From positions 1 to 10,148 of the forward strand of contig JAUWHV010000055.1 in assembly GCA_030605675.1 (NCBI GenBank): a stretch of DNA of 10,148 nucleotides, read 5' to 3'. The notes beneath the pieces are model-generated. The model ran no database searches, had not been told where the DNA came from, and saw only the letters and a program-made list of their open reading frames with translations. This stretch comes from Deltaproteobacteria bacterium. Lineage in GTDB: Bacteria; Desulfobacterota; Dissulfuribacteria; Dissulfuribacterales; UBA3076. Made by a program: the position numbers and the translations under genes. Positions 1 to 6,587 of this stretch are shown one piece after another (position 1 is the stretch's first letter; the number at the start of each line of letters is the position of its first letter).

Positions 1-184
1 GTTGCAGCTTTGATAAATCCCCGTCATTGATCTGGTGTGTACCGAGTCCGATAACTACCGGACTTTCTAACTGCGAGCTTTCATCTTCAGACAAACCTGT
101 AATCACTTCACTGGCACAAAGAGGCGAGGAAACAAGGACAACTGCTAAGACTAATAGAATGGAGCAATAAAAAGCATTTTTCAT
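1..184 (-). CDS. N-terminal fragment of an exported protein of unknown function (runs off the left edge)
   Basis: Reading the minus strand from 184 (or from an in-frame ATG at 190) gives an open frame to the window edge, about 61 codons. It starts MKNAFYCSILLVLAVVLVSS, a textbook Sec signal peptide: a lysine near the N-terminus, a long Leu/Val core, then PLCAS with a likely signal peptidase I site after Cys-Ala. There is no lipobox, because the residues before the Cys are S-P-L. The mature part begins SEVITGLSEDESSQLESPVV and continues with IGLGTHQINDGDLSKLQ, acidic and polar; I do not recognise a family. A GAGGG Shine-Dalgarno sequence lies 8 nt before the ATG at 184 but only 2 nt before the ATG at 190, so I prefer 184. 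It is divergent from xth. Secretion to periplasm or surface is well supported; function is unknown. Confidence 0.72.
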   Translation of the reverse strand, partial: MKNAFYCSILLVLAVVLVSSPLCASEVITGLSEDESSQLESPVVIGLGTHQINDGDLSKLQ

Positions 185-190
185 TTTCAT

Positions 191-409
191 AACCCTCGGT
201 ATCTAAAACAGTCATAATTCAACCCCAAAATGAAAAAACTGTTAGGAGATTAGGACATTGTCCACTGAACGGGCCTTCTCTCATCTTATTTTATCGGACT
301 TTTCTTAATATTTATTGAGGAAAGGTTCAAAAAGCTATAAAATCAATGGTTGCGTTTTTTATGTACTTTTTACACACACCGAAGGCATATCCGGTAAGGG
401 TCTCAGAAT
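191..409. promoter_or_regulatory. Divergent intergenic region between the exported-protein gene and xth
   Basis: This AT-rich spacer must hold the promoters of both divergent genes. On the plus strand a weak sigma70-like pair is TTGAGG (315-320) and TATAAA (336-341), with a short 15-bp spacer. The xth ribosome binding site AAGGG (396-400) sits 9 nt before its ATG. A short perfect palindrome GGACATTGTCC occupies 253-263. No convincing promoter was found for the leftward gene. The promoter pair is a suggestion only; the ribosome binding site is clear. Confidence 0.3.
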
Positions 410-1204
410 ATGAAAATCGACAACTTCAGCATTGCCACCTTTAATACGAATTCTATAAGGTCACGTCTTCACATAGTAATTCCATGGCTTGAGAAAAATC
501 CGGTTGATGTGCTTTGCATGCAAGAAACAAAGGTGCAGGATAAGGATTTTCCAAAGGAACCATTTAATAAAATCGACTATAATGTGATCTACAAGGGTCA
601 GAAGTCTTACAATGGCGTTGCGATCGTCAGCAAACACGAGATGAAAGACATGGTTGTTGGTTTCGATGACCCTGAAAACAGCCCGGAGGATGAAGCCAGG
701 CTTATCCGTTGTGTTGTAAAGGATATTCCTGTTGTAAATGCGTACGTTCCCCAGGGTAGGGCCTTGGACCACATGTATTTTCAGATCAAGCTAAGGTGGT
801 TTGAAAGGTTAAGGGACCTGTTTGATAGAAATTATTCCACGGACGAACCATTGCTCTGGTGCGGAGATCTTAACGTTGCCCCTGAGTCAAGAGACGTTTA
901 TGCTCCGGATAGCCATGTAGATCATGTCTGTTTCCACGAAGATGCTCGCAAAGCGTTGGAGAAGGTCAAGGCATGGGGATTTATAGACGTGTTCCGGAAG
1001 CTTGATACGGATCCGGACCAGTATACGTTTTACGACTACAGGATACCCAATGCAGTCAAAAGGCGTTTAGGTTGGCGCATAGATCACATACTTGCTACGG
1101 CTGTGTTAGCAGAACGAGCTGAAAAGGCATACATAGATATCACCCCAAGGCTTGCTCAAAAGTCCTCGGACCATACTTTCCTTGTGGCAAAGTTTGTTTT
1201 CTGA
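410..1204 (+). CDS. xth: Exodeoxyribonuclease III (Xth/ExoA family AP endonuclease)
   Basis: This is an Mg2+-dependent 3'-5' exonuclease and class II AP endonuclease of cytoplasmic base-excision repair. It cleaves 5' to abasic sites and removes 3' blocking groups. At 264 aa it matches the usual 250-270 aa, and the whole EEP-fold motif set is present in order: FNTNSIRSR with Asn12, the metal-binding Glu39 in MQETK, NGVAIVSK (68-75), Tyr112 in NAYVPQG, Asp153/Asn155 in CGDLNVAP, Asp225 in WRIDHIL, and the Asp254-His255 pair in SSDHTFLVAKF. No catalytic residue is missing, so the enzyme should be active. The start is supported by AAGGG 9 nt upstream. The gene stands alone on its strand; its TGA stop is followed immediately by the stop of the convergent CoA-transferase gene, leaving no room for a separate terminator. 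Confidence 0.96.
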   Translation: MKIDNFSIATFNTNSIRSRLHIVIPWLEKNPVDVLCMQETKVQDKDFPKEPFNKIDYNVIYKGQKSYNGVAIVSKHEMKDMVVGFDDPENSPEDEARLIRCVVKDIPVVNAYVPQGRALDHMYFQIKLRWFERLRDLFDRNYSTDEPLLWCGDLNVAPESRDVYAPDSHVDHVCFHEDARKALEKVKAWGFIDVFRKLDTDPDQYTFYDYRIPNAVKRRLGWRIDHILATAVLAERAEKAYIDITPRLAQKSSDHTFLVAKFVF

Positions 1205-3085
1205 TTAATTAAAGTCCATCTCAAAGCTGTAGATGTCGTCACTCAGCTTGCTTCTTACTCGCAAGTCACTGTTATTGAAAACTGCCTGCATTCTTTTGTT
1301 GCCTCGCAGGACTTCAGCAGTGAATCCGGTGATACCATGCCGTTTGGCAATGGTGGTAAGGTGTTTGAACAGAAACTTGCCAATGCCGCGACCTTGCCAC
1401 TCATCGCGGACCACAAATGCGACTTCTGCCCGGTTGGTCCGCGGATCCAGGTAATATCGACCTACTGCAATGATATCTTCCCCATGGGCCTCAGGCAGGA
1501 CGCCTACGATGGCCACTTCTTTTCTATGGTCGATGAACACAAAGTCTTTGACCTGCTTGTAGGGGAAGCGCTGAACGTGTGTCATGAAACGAGAGTACAA
1601 GGCATCCTGAGAGAGGGTGTACAGCAGATCCTTCATCTTCGGCTCGTCAGTAGGGTGTATGGGCCTGAAGTTGATTTTCGTTCCATCATCTAAAAGTAAT
1701 GACGTTTTTGCCTCGTGTGGAGCTACAATGAAGCTCTCTCCCACATCGGCAAGCTCTTTTCGGAGATATTTGGCCTCAATAGCCTCCTTAAGGAGCGTTT
1801 CAAGGAAACGCGGGTGGGCAATGCTGATCAGTGCCAGTGCCCGGTCACGGACGCTTTTGCCGTGAAGATAGGCCACGCCGTACTCGGTTACCACGTAGTG
1901 TACGTCTCCGCGGGTGGTCACTACGCCGGCACCAGTGCTCAGTTTCGCAACGATCCGTGAAGTAGTTCCGTCCGTTGTGGTGGATGGCAGGGCTATAATC
2001 GCCTTGCCCCCGTACGATCTGGCTGCGCCACTGTTGAAATCAACCCGGCCCCCGATACCTGAGTAGATTTTGGTGCCGATGGAATCCGCGCAGACCTGGC
2101 CTGTAAGGTCTATCTCCAATGCCGTGTTGATGGCCACCATTTTATACTGTTTGGCAATAATAGAGGGGTCATTGACATACTCGGTGGGACGAAAAGAGAA
2201 GATGGGATTGTTGTGGATATAGTCATAGAGCCTGCGGGTCCCGAAACAGAAACTGGTAACAATTTTACCCCTGTCAAGGGTCTTTTTAGCGCCGGTTACA
2301 GCACCGGATTCCACTAGATCTATGATGTTGTCTGTAAACATCTCCGTATGTATACCGAGATTTTGCTTTTCCTTCAGGAAATCGATCACTGCGTGGGGGA
2401 TTCGTCCGACCGAGAACCCAACAGTGGAACCATCTTCCACCAGGGCCGCGATGCGTTCTCCGATCTCGCGAATCACTTCCGTGCTTTCAGGCAAGGTCGC
2501 TTCAAAAATGGGCGTGTCCACAGGAATCAGGAAATCCAGATCATAGATATCAATAAAACTGTCTCCCAGGGTCCTGGGCATCTGGGGGTTGACCTGGGCA
2601 ATGACGAGCGAGGCGTTTTCCGCAGCACTTTTGACAATATCCACCGAGACCCCAAGGCTCACTCTCCCGCGCTCATCCGGAGGTGTGACCTGTATCAGGG
2701 CTGCATCCAGCGGTAACTGACCTGAACTGAAAAGCCGTGGAATATCTGAAAGAAAGATAGGTGTATATTTGCCGAGCCCTTCCTGAATAAGCCCCCTGAC
2801 ATTTTCCGCAACAAAAAAGCTGTTTACCAGAAAGCAATCGGCAAGTTCCTTGTGGGCATAAGGGGCCTCGCCCAGAGTAAGTAGTTGGATAATCTCCATG
2901 TCGGCCAGTTTAGAAGCGCGGTCGGTCAGGGCCTTGACCAGTTCTTTCGGTTCTCCACACCCTGTCCCGATAAAAATTCGCTGTCCGGGCCGCAGGTGCG
3001 AGACCGCCTGCCCGGGAGTGGCGATCATGTTTTTATATTTTTCCTGCCAGCGTGGGTCGTATTCTGTCTGCTTTGGTTTGTTCAT
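1205..3085 (-). CDS. Acetyl-CoA hydrolase/transferase (4-hydroxybutyrate CoA-transferase type) fused to a C-terminal GNAT acetyltransferase domain
   Basis: This is a 626-aa two-domain protein. Residues about 15-460 are a family I CoA-transferase/acetyl-CoA hydrolase, which moves CoA between acyl-CoA and a free acid through a glutamyl-CoA thioester. The expected catalytic glutamate is Glu248 in LGIHTEMFTD, by family comparison. Other family segments are QVNPQMPRTLGDSFI (164-178), GIGGRVDFNSGAARS (343-357) and GVVTTRGDVHYVVTEYG (387-403). Residues about 470-626 are a GNAT fold with the acetyl-CoA pyrophosphate loop WQGRGIGK (563-570). Plain CoA-transferases of this family usually end near 430-500 aa, so the GNAT domain is an extension, a combination also known in some anaerobes. 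The ATG shares one base with the TAA of the upstream ligase gene (TAATG), implying an operon with coupled translation. Acyl substrate and GNAT target cannot be read from sequence; acetyl-CoA/acetate and protein lysines are the likely guesses. Confidence 0.9.
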   Translation of the reverse strand: MNKPKQTEYDPRWQEKYKNMIATPGQAVSHLRPGQRIFIGTGCGEPKELVKALTDRASKLADMEIIQLLTLGEAPYAHKELADCFLVNSFFVAENVRGLIQEGLGKYTPIFLSDIPRLFSSGQLPLDAALIQVTPPDERGRVSLGVSVDIVKSAAENASLVIAQVNPQMPRTLGDSFIDIYDLDFLIPVDTPIFEATLPESTEVIREIGERIAALVEDGSTVGFSVGRIPHAVIDFLKEKQNLGIHTEMFTDNIIDLVESGAVTGAKKTLDRGKIVTSFCFGTRRLYDYIHNNPIFSFRPTEYVNDPSIIAKQYKMVAINTALEIDLTGQVCADSIGTKIYSGIGGRVDFNSGAARSYGGKAIIALPSTTTDGTTSRIVAKLSTGAGVVTTRGDVHYVVTEYGVAYLHGKSVRDRALALISIAHPRFLETLLKEAIEAKYLRKELADVGESFIVAPHEAKTSLLLDDGTKINFRPIHPTDEPKMKDLLYTLSQDALYSRFMTHVQRFPYKQVKDFVFIDHRKEVAIVGVLPEAHGEDIIAVGRYYLDPRTNRAEVAFVVRDEWQGRGIGKFLFKHLTTIAKRHGITGFTAEVLRGNKRMQAVFNNSDLRVRSKLSDDIYSFEMDFN

Positions 3086-5187
3086 TATTCAGTCTCTTGG
3101 TGAGTCAAGGTCATTCGGGCATCGGCAACAAATGGTTCTGTTCCAATGTCTCCGACAATAAATGGATTGATATCCAACTCAATAATTTCCGGGTAATCCG
3201 TGACTAACTGGCTGATGCGTTGAAGTCCGTTGGCTATTGCGGCAAAATCCACTCCTCTTTCTCCGCGGGTCCCTTTAAGCATCTCATAGGACCTGGTACT
3301 TTTAAGCATCTGAAACGCCTCTTCTGTGGTGATAGGGGCCAGATGAAAGGTAACGTCTTTCATTACCTCGACAAATATGCCCCCAAGTCCGAACATGAGC
3401 ATCGGACCAAATTGCGGGTCACGGCTCATGCCTATGATGACTTCCATGCCCCGTGCCAACATTTTTTCTACGTAAATGCCTTCGACATGGGCTTCAGGTG
3501 CAACCTGGTTTATTCTGAGCATCATCAGATCAAATGCGTCTCGCACGTCATCAGCCGTAGACAGGTGTAATTTCACGCCACCGAGGTCTGTTTTATGAAT
3601 AATGTTAGGTGAGACTATTTTTATAGCTACCGGGTAGCCTATTTGCTCCGCAGCTTCTACTGCCTCGTCAGGAGTGCTTGTCAGGTGGCCTTCCGGTATC
3701 CTGAAGCCATAAGCACTCAGGATCTGTTTGGCTTTAATGTCTCCAATGTGGTACCTCTTGGTCCTCAGATGCCGGGCAATAATCCGTTCCACTCGCCGGC
3801 GATGAACCCTGAATCGTGTCACTATCCGCGGTGGACGCCGCCGCCACACTGAATACTCGTACATGGCCTTGAGGGCGTCGACTGCCCGTTCAGGTGAGTT
3901 ATAGACCGGCAGTCCGGCAGCAACCAGTTCCTCGTTTCCCGGCATTACATGCTTGCCCCCCATGAATGCCGCGAGAACAGGCTTGTCGGCTCTTACGCAA
4001 CCGGCAATGGCCCTTGCGGTCTCAGCAGGCTTTGTCATGGCCTGTGGTGTCAGGATTACGATGATGGCGTCTACTGAATCATCGTCCTGAGCGGTGCTTA
4101 ATGCAATGGCATATCTTTCCGGATCAGCGTCGCCCAGCACATCCACGGGATTCCCTGTACTTGATGCCCGTGGAAGTTTTCCTTTAAGGGCGGCTGCCGT
4201 ACTATAGGCTAGGGCCGCGACGGTCATGCCGGATTTTTCTACAGCATCTGCAGCCATTGTGCCCGGCCCACCGGCGTTTGTAATAATCAGAACACGGTCA
4301 CCCTTGGGAAGGGGCTGCATTGCCAGGGCCGATGCATAGTCAAAAAGGGCTTGAAAATTATCTGCCCGGATTACTCCCGAGCGTCGAAAAGCCGCACCAT
4401 AGGCCATATCAGCTCCAGCAAGACCTCCTGTGTGAGAAGAGGCGGCCTTCAGGCCTGCAGGGGTAGTCCCGGCCTTGAGAATTACTACCGGCTTGATGGA
4501 ACAGGCATCTTCCGCTGCCTTCACAAATTCGTCACCGGAAACTATATCTTCAAGGTATCCAACGATTACCTTTGTATTGTCATCCCCGGCAAAGGCTCTC
4601 AGGAAATCTACTTCCGTGAGATCCGCTTTGTTACCGAGGCTGACAAGCTTTGCAAGCCCGAAATGTCCTGTGACAGACGAATCCACAATGGCAGTGCACA
4701 GTGCCCCTGATTGGGAAAAGACTGATATGTTTCCTGATTCAGGCAGGATCCCCGCAAATGAGGCATTCATGTGGTGATGCGTGTTCATAATGCCCAGACA
4801 GTTAGGTCCAAGGAGCCGCACATTGTGAGCCCTGCAAAGGCCTGCCAATTCCTGTTCAAGGCTTGCACCTTCTTCGCCTGTCTCCCTATACCCAGCGGTA
4901 ATCACTGTAAGGGCCTTCACCCCCGCGTCTATAGAGGACCGTACGGCAGCCATGACATTCTGCCGGGGAACGGTCACAATGCCCAGGTCCACAGTTCCTT
5001 CATAATCCTCAAGGGTTTTGTAGCATTTGAGCCCGAGAATTTGGTCTGCTGACGGATTGACAGGTATTATATCACCGGCAAAACCGCCATTGATCAGGTT
5101 GGCTACTATCTCATAGCCCACCTTTCCAGGCTTCCTCGATGCCCCGATTACCGCGACGTTTTTTGGATGGAGCAGAGCTTCTAGCAT
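3085..5187 (-). CDS. Acetate--CoA ligase (ADP-forming), fused alpha-beta subunits
   Basis: This 700-aa protein belongs to the NDP-forming acyl-CoA synthetase superfamily. It reversibly makes acetate (or another acid) plus ATP from acyl-CoA, ADP and phosphate, giving substrate-level ATP in the cytoplasm. Domain order: a CoA-binding Rossmann domain (VAVIGASRKPGKVGYEIV, 11-28), a ligase-CoA domain with LLGPNCLGIMN (125-135) and SVFSQSGAL (155-163), and the phosphohistidine candidate His252 in SSHTGGLAG. A second CoA-ligase-like domain spans roughly 295-445 (ITNAGGPGTMAADAVEKSG). The C-terminal ATP-grasp domain (about 480-690) carries IVSPNIIHKTDLGGV with His531, and FGLGGIFVEVMKDVTFHLAP. Length fits the fused form; many archaea encode separate subunits. 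There is no GNAT extension here, unlike Pat-type relatives; that domain lies on the coupled downstream gene. The start at 5187 is fixed by an in-frame stop just upstream, although the ribosome binding site is weak. Confidence 0.93.
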   Translation of the reverse strand: MLEALLHPKNVAVIGASRKPGKVGYEIVANLINGGFAGDIIPVNPSADQILGLKCYKTLEDYEGTVDLGIVTVPRQNVMAAVRSSIDAGVKALTVITAGYRETGEEGASLEQELAGLCRAHNVRLLGPNCLGIMNTHHHMNASFAGILPESGNISVFSQSGALCTAIVDSSVTGHFGLAKLVSLGNKADLTEVDFLRAFAGDDNTKVIVGYLEDIVSGDEFVKAAEDACSIKPVVILKAGTTPAGLKAASSHTGGLAGADMAYGAAFRRSGVIRADNFQALFDYASALAMQPLPKGDRVLIITNAGGPGTMAADAVEKSGMTVAALAYSTAAALKGKLPRASSTGNPVDVLGDADPERYAIALSTAQDDDSVDAIIVILTPQAMTKPAETARAIAGCVRADKPVLAAFMGGKHVMPGNEELVAAGLPVYNSPERAVDALKAMYEYSVWRRRPPRIVTRFRVHRRRVERIIARHLRTKRYHIGDIKAKQILSAYGFRIPEGHLTSTPDEAVEAAEQIGYPVAIKIVSPNIIHKTDLGGVKLHLSTADDVRDAFDLMMLRINQVAPEAHVEGIYVEKMLARGMEVIIGMSRDPQFGPMLMFGLGGIFVEVMKDVTFHLAPITTEEAFQMLKSTRSYEMLKGTRGERGVDFAAIANGLQRISQLVTDYPEIIELDINPFIVGDIGTEPFVADARMTLTHQETE

Positions 5188-5213
5188 TTTTTATAGATCC
5201 ATTTTGTGAATTT

Positions 5214-5244
5214 AATTAAAAATACGGTTTAACTGTTTTTAATT
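5214..5244. repeat. AT-rich inverted repeat upstream of the ligase gene
   Basis: AATTAAAAA (5214-5222) and TTTTTAATT (5236-5244) form perfect 9-bp arms around a 13-nt centre. It lies 27-57 bases before the ligase start and overlaps the last codons and stop of the small ORF at 5229-5336. It could be an operator, a weak RNA hairpin controlling passage into the operon, or a chance product of AT-rich DNA. The all-A/T arms make a strong terminator unlikely. Confidence 0.35.
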
Positions 5245-5336
5245 GCCCATAGAGCTTTTGTAAATAGCGGGTTCATTAGATCTCTTCGGACGTTTCTAAT
5301 TAAAGCGTAAAGAGATACAACCAAGTACCTTGCCAT
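5229..5336 (-). CDS. Possible small protein or leader peptide (35 aa) upstream of the acetate--CoA ligase operon
   Basis: The minus strand from ATG 5336 to TAA 5229 encodes 35 residues, beginning MARYLVVSLYALIRNVRRDL and ending KALWAIKNS. It is cationic (six Arg/Lys against one Asp) and alternates hydrophobic and basic stretches, consistent with an amphipathic or membrane-contacting helix. A very strong Shine-Dalgarno tract, GAGGGAGGG (minus strand of 5345-5353), ends about 8 nt before the ATG. This is better than the ribosome binding site of the ligase gene itself, whose start lies 41 nt downstream of the TAA, so the two could share a transcript. I recognise no family. It could be a real small protein, a regulatory leader peptide, or a chance frame; the ribosome binding site is the main support. 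Confidence 0.42.
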   Translation of the reverse strand: MARYLVVSLYALIRNVRRDLMNPLFTKALWAIKNS

Positions 5337-5379
5337 AATGCTTTCCCTCCCTCATCAAGTAGGACGGATTCATGCTTTA

Positions 5380-5388
5380 TGATATAAT
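5380..5388 (+). promoter_or_regulatory. Extended -10 promoter for amrS
   Basis: TGATATAAT is a perfect extended -10 element (TGn followed by TATAAT), which can work without a good -35; none is obvious upstream. It is 66 bases before the amrS start, giving a leader of about 60 nt. The complementary strand here reads TATTAT, a candidate -10 for leftward transcription into the small ORF and ligase operon, so the divergent promoters may overlap. Confidence 0.5.
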
Positions 5389-5438
5389 ACGAAAATTAGA
5401 AGAAGGGGGAAGGCTATCAGTTTGGTCGTGAATTAAAA

Positions 5439-5443
5439 AGGAG
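5439..5443 (+). promoter_or_regulatory. Ribosome binding site of amrS
   Basis: AGGAG, within AAAAAGGAGAAG, ends 10 nt before the ATG at 5454 and supports that start. Confidence 0.7.
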
Positions 5444-5453
5444 AAGTTTTGAT

Positions 5454-6467
5454 ATGAAAGAGGCGCTTTTTTATACAGTTGAGGACAAAGGAAAGGTACA
5501 ATGCCGGCTCTGTAACAACCATTGTCATATCAAGCCGGGGAAAAGGGGAATTTGCAAGGTCCGCGAGAACAGGGACGGCAAGCTCTATAGCCTTGTGTAC
5601 GGAAAGGTAATTTCGGAAAATTCCGACCCCATTGAGAAGAAACCCCTTTTTCACTTTCTGCCGGGTTCAATCTCATATTCAATTGCCACGGTGGGGTGCA
5701 ACTTCAGGTGTCTGCACTGCCAGAACTGGCAAATATCCCAGTATCCACGCATCCATGAAGGAGAGATACCCGGGGAAGACAGGGACCCGGAGGATATTGT
5801 AAATGCAGCGGTTTTGCACGGAGCAAAGAGTATCAGCTATACATATGTTGAGCCCACAATCTTTTATGAGTTGGCTTATGACTGCGCAGTTCTGGCTAAA
5901 AAGAGGGGGCTGAGGAACGTCTTTGTCAGCAATGGCTATATGACACCGGAGGTGACCCGGCATCTGGCTCCTGTGCTGGACGGAATAAACATTGATGTTA
6001 AGGCCTTTACGGATAAATTTTACCACGATGTCTGCAAGGCAAAGCTTCAACCCGTGCTTGATAATGTTCGTCTGATGCACGAATTGGGAGTATGGGTGGA
6101 GGTTACAACCCTGGTTATTCCCGGATGGAATGATTCCCCAAAGGAGTTGAGGGACATAGCCAGGTTTGTTAAAGGGGTTGATCCCTCAATACCGTGGCAT
6201 GTCACCGCGTTTTATCCCACTTACAAGATGTTGGACAGGCCGCCTACTCCGGTTGCCACCTTGCGTCTTGCCAGGGAAATAGGTCTTGAAGAAGGACTGC
6301 GATTTGTCTATGAGGGCAATGTGCCTGGTGAGGGCGGAGAAAATTCCTATTGCCCGGCCTGCGGCGCAGAGCTCATCAGGAGAATCGGCTTCAGAATAGT
6401 GGAAAATCTGCTGTCTGACGGAAAATGCAGCAAGTGCGGAGAGGTTATTGAGGGCGTATGGGCCTGA
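5454..6467 (+). CDS. amrS: AmmeMemoRadiSam system radical SAM enzyme (AmrS-like, PflA-related)
   Basis: This 337-aa radical SAM protein carries the cluster motif GCNFRCLHCQNW (81-92). Cys82, Cys86 and Cys89 should bind the 4Fe-4S cluster that cleaves S-adenosylmethionine. The N-terminal CRLCNNHC and GIC cysteines (17, 20, 24, 34), the SNGYMTPEV segment (159-167), and DGINIDVKAFTDKFY (176-190) are typical of the AmrS/PflX-like group. The C-terminus has a zinc-ribbon-like pair, CPAC (300-303) and CSKC (325-328). The family is named for frequent linkage to AMMECR1 and Memo proteins; its reaction is unknown to me. Neither partner is within this window, so it appears as an orphan here. The gene has its own promoter and good ribosome binding site. 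An internal stretch (6125-6163) recurs almost exactly at 8614-8652. A generic glycyl-radical activase is a less likely alternative. Confidence 0.9.
   Translation: MKEALFYTVEDKGKVQCRLCNNHCHIKPGKRGICKVRENRDGKLYSLVYGKVISENSDPIEKKPLFHFLPGSISYSIATVGCNFRCLHCQNWQISQYPRIHEGEIPGEDRDPEDIVNAAVLHGAKSISYTYVEPTIFYELAYDCAVLAKKRGLRNVFVSNGYMTPEVTRHLAPVLDGINIDVKAFTDKFYHDVCKAKLQPVLDNVRLMHELGVWVEVTTLVIPGWNDSPKELRDIARFVKGVDPSIPWHVTAFYPTYKMLDRPPTPVATLRLAREIGLEEGLRFVYEGNVPGEGGENSYCPACGAELIRRIGFRIVENLLSDGKCSKCGEVIEGVWA
6125..6163 (+). repeat. Internal amrS segment, copy 1 of a 39-bp near-identical direct repeat
   Basis: This segment of amrS (codons for WNDSPKELRDIAR, around residues 225-237) matches 8614-8652 at 37 of 39 positions. 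The differences are at 6128 (G here, A there) and 6144 (G here, T there). It is the parent-like copy because it lies in an intact, conserved reading frame. Confidence 0.85.
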
Positions 6468-6587
6468 TAATCGGAATCTCATGCCACTTGAGCGGGATGT
6501 CCAACAAGACGATCAAGGTGGAACCGATAATCCGGGCGGCAAGCACAATTCAAAGGAAATACGATTAAACAACAGTAGAGCGCTTCT

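Noticed and set aside
1197..1215. TTAATTAA at the xth/CoA-transferase junction considered as a terminator
   Set aside because: It is only an 8-bp AT palindrome without a GC stem; both stops abut here, and nothing supports termination.
5679..6080. 133-codon minus-strand open frame inside amrS
   Set aside because: It is antisense to a fully conserved radical SAM gene, has no recognisable protein features, and is explained as a shadow of the real frame.
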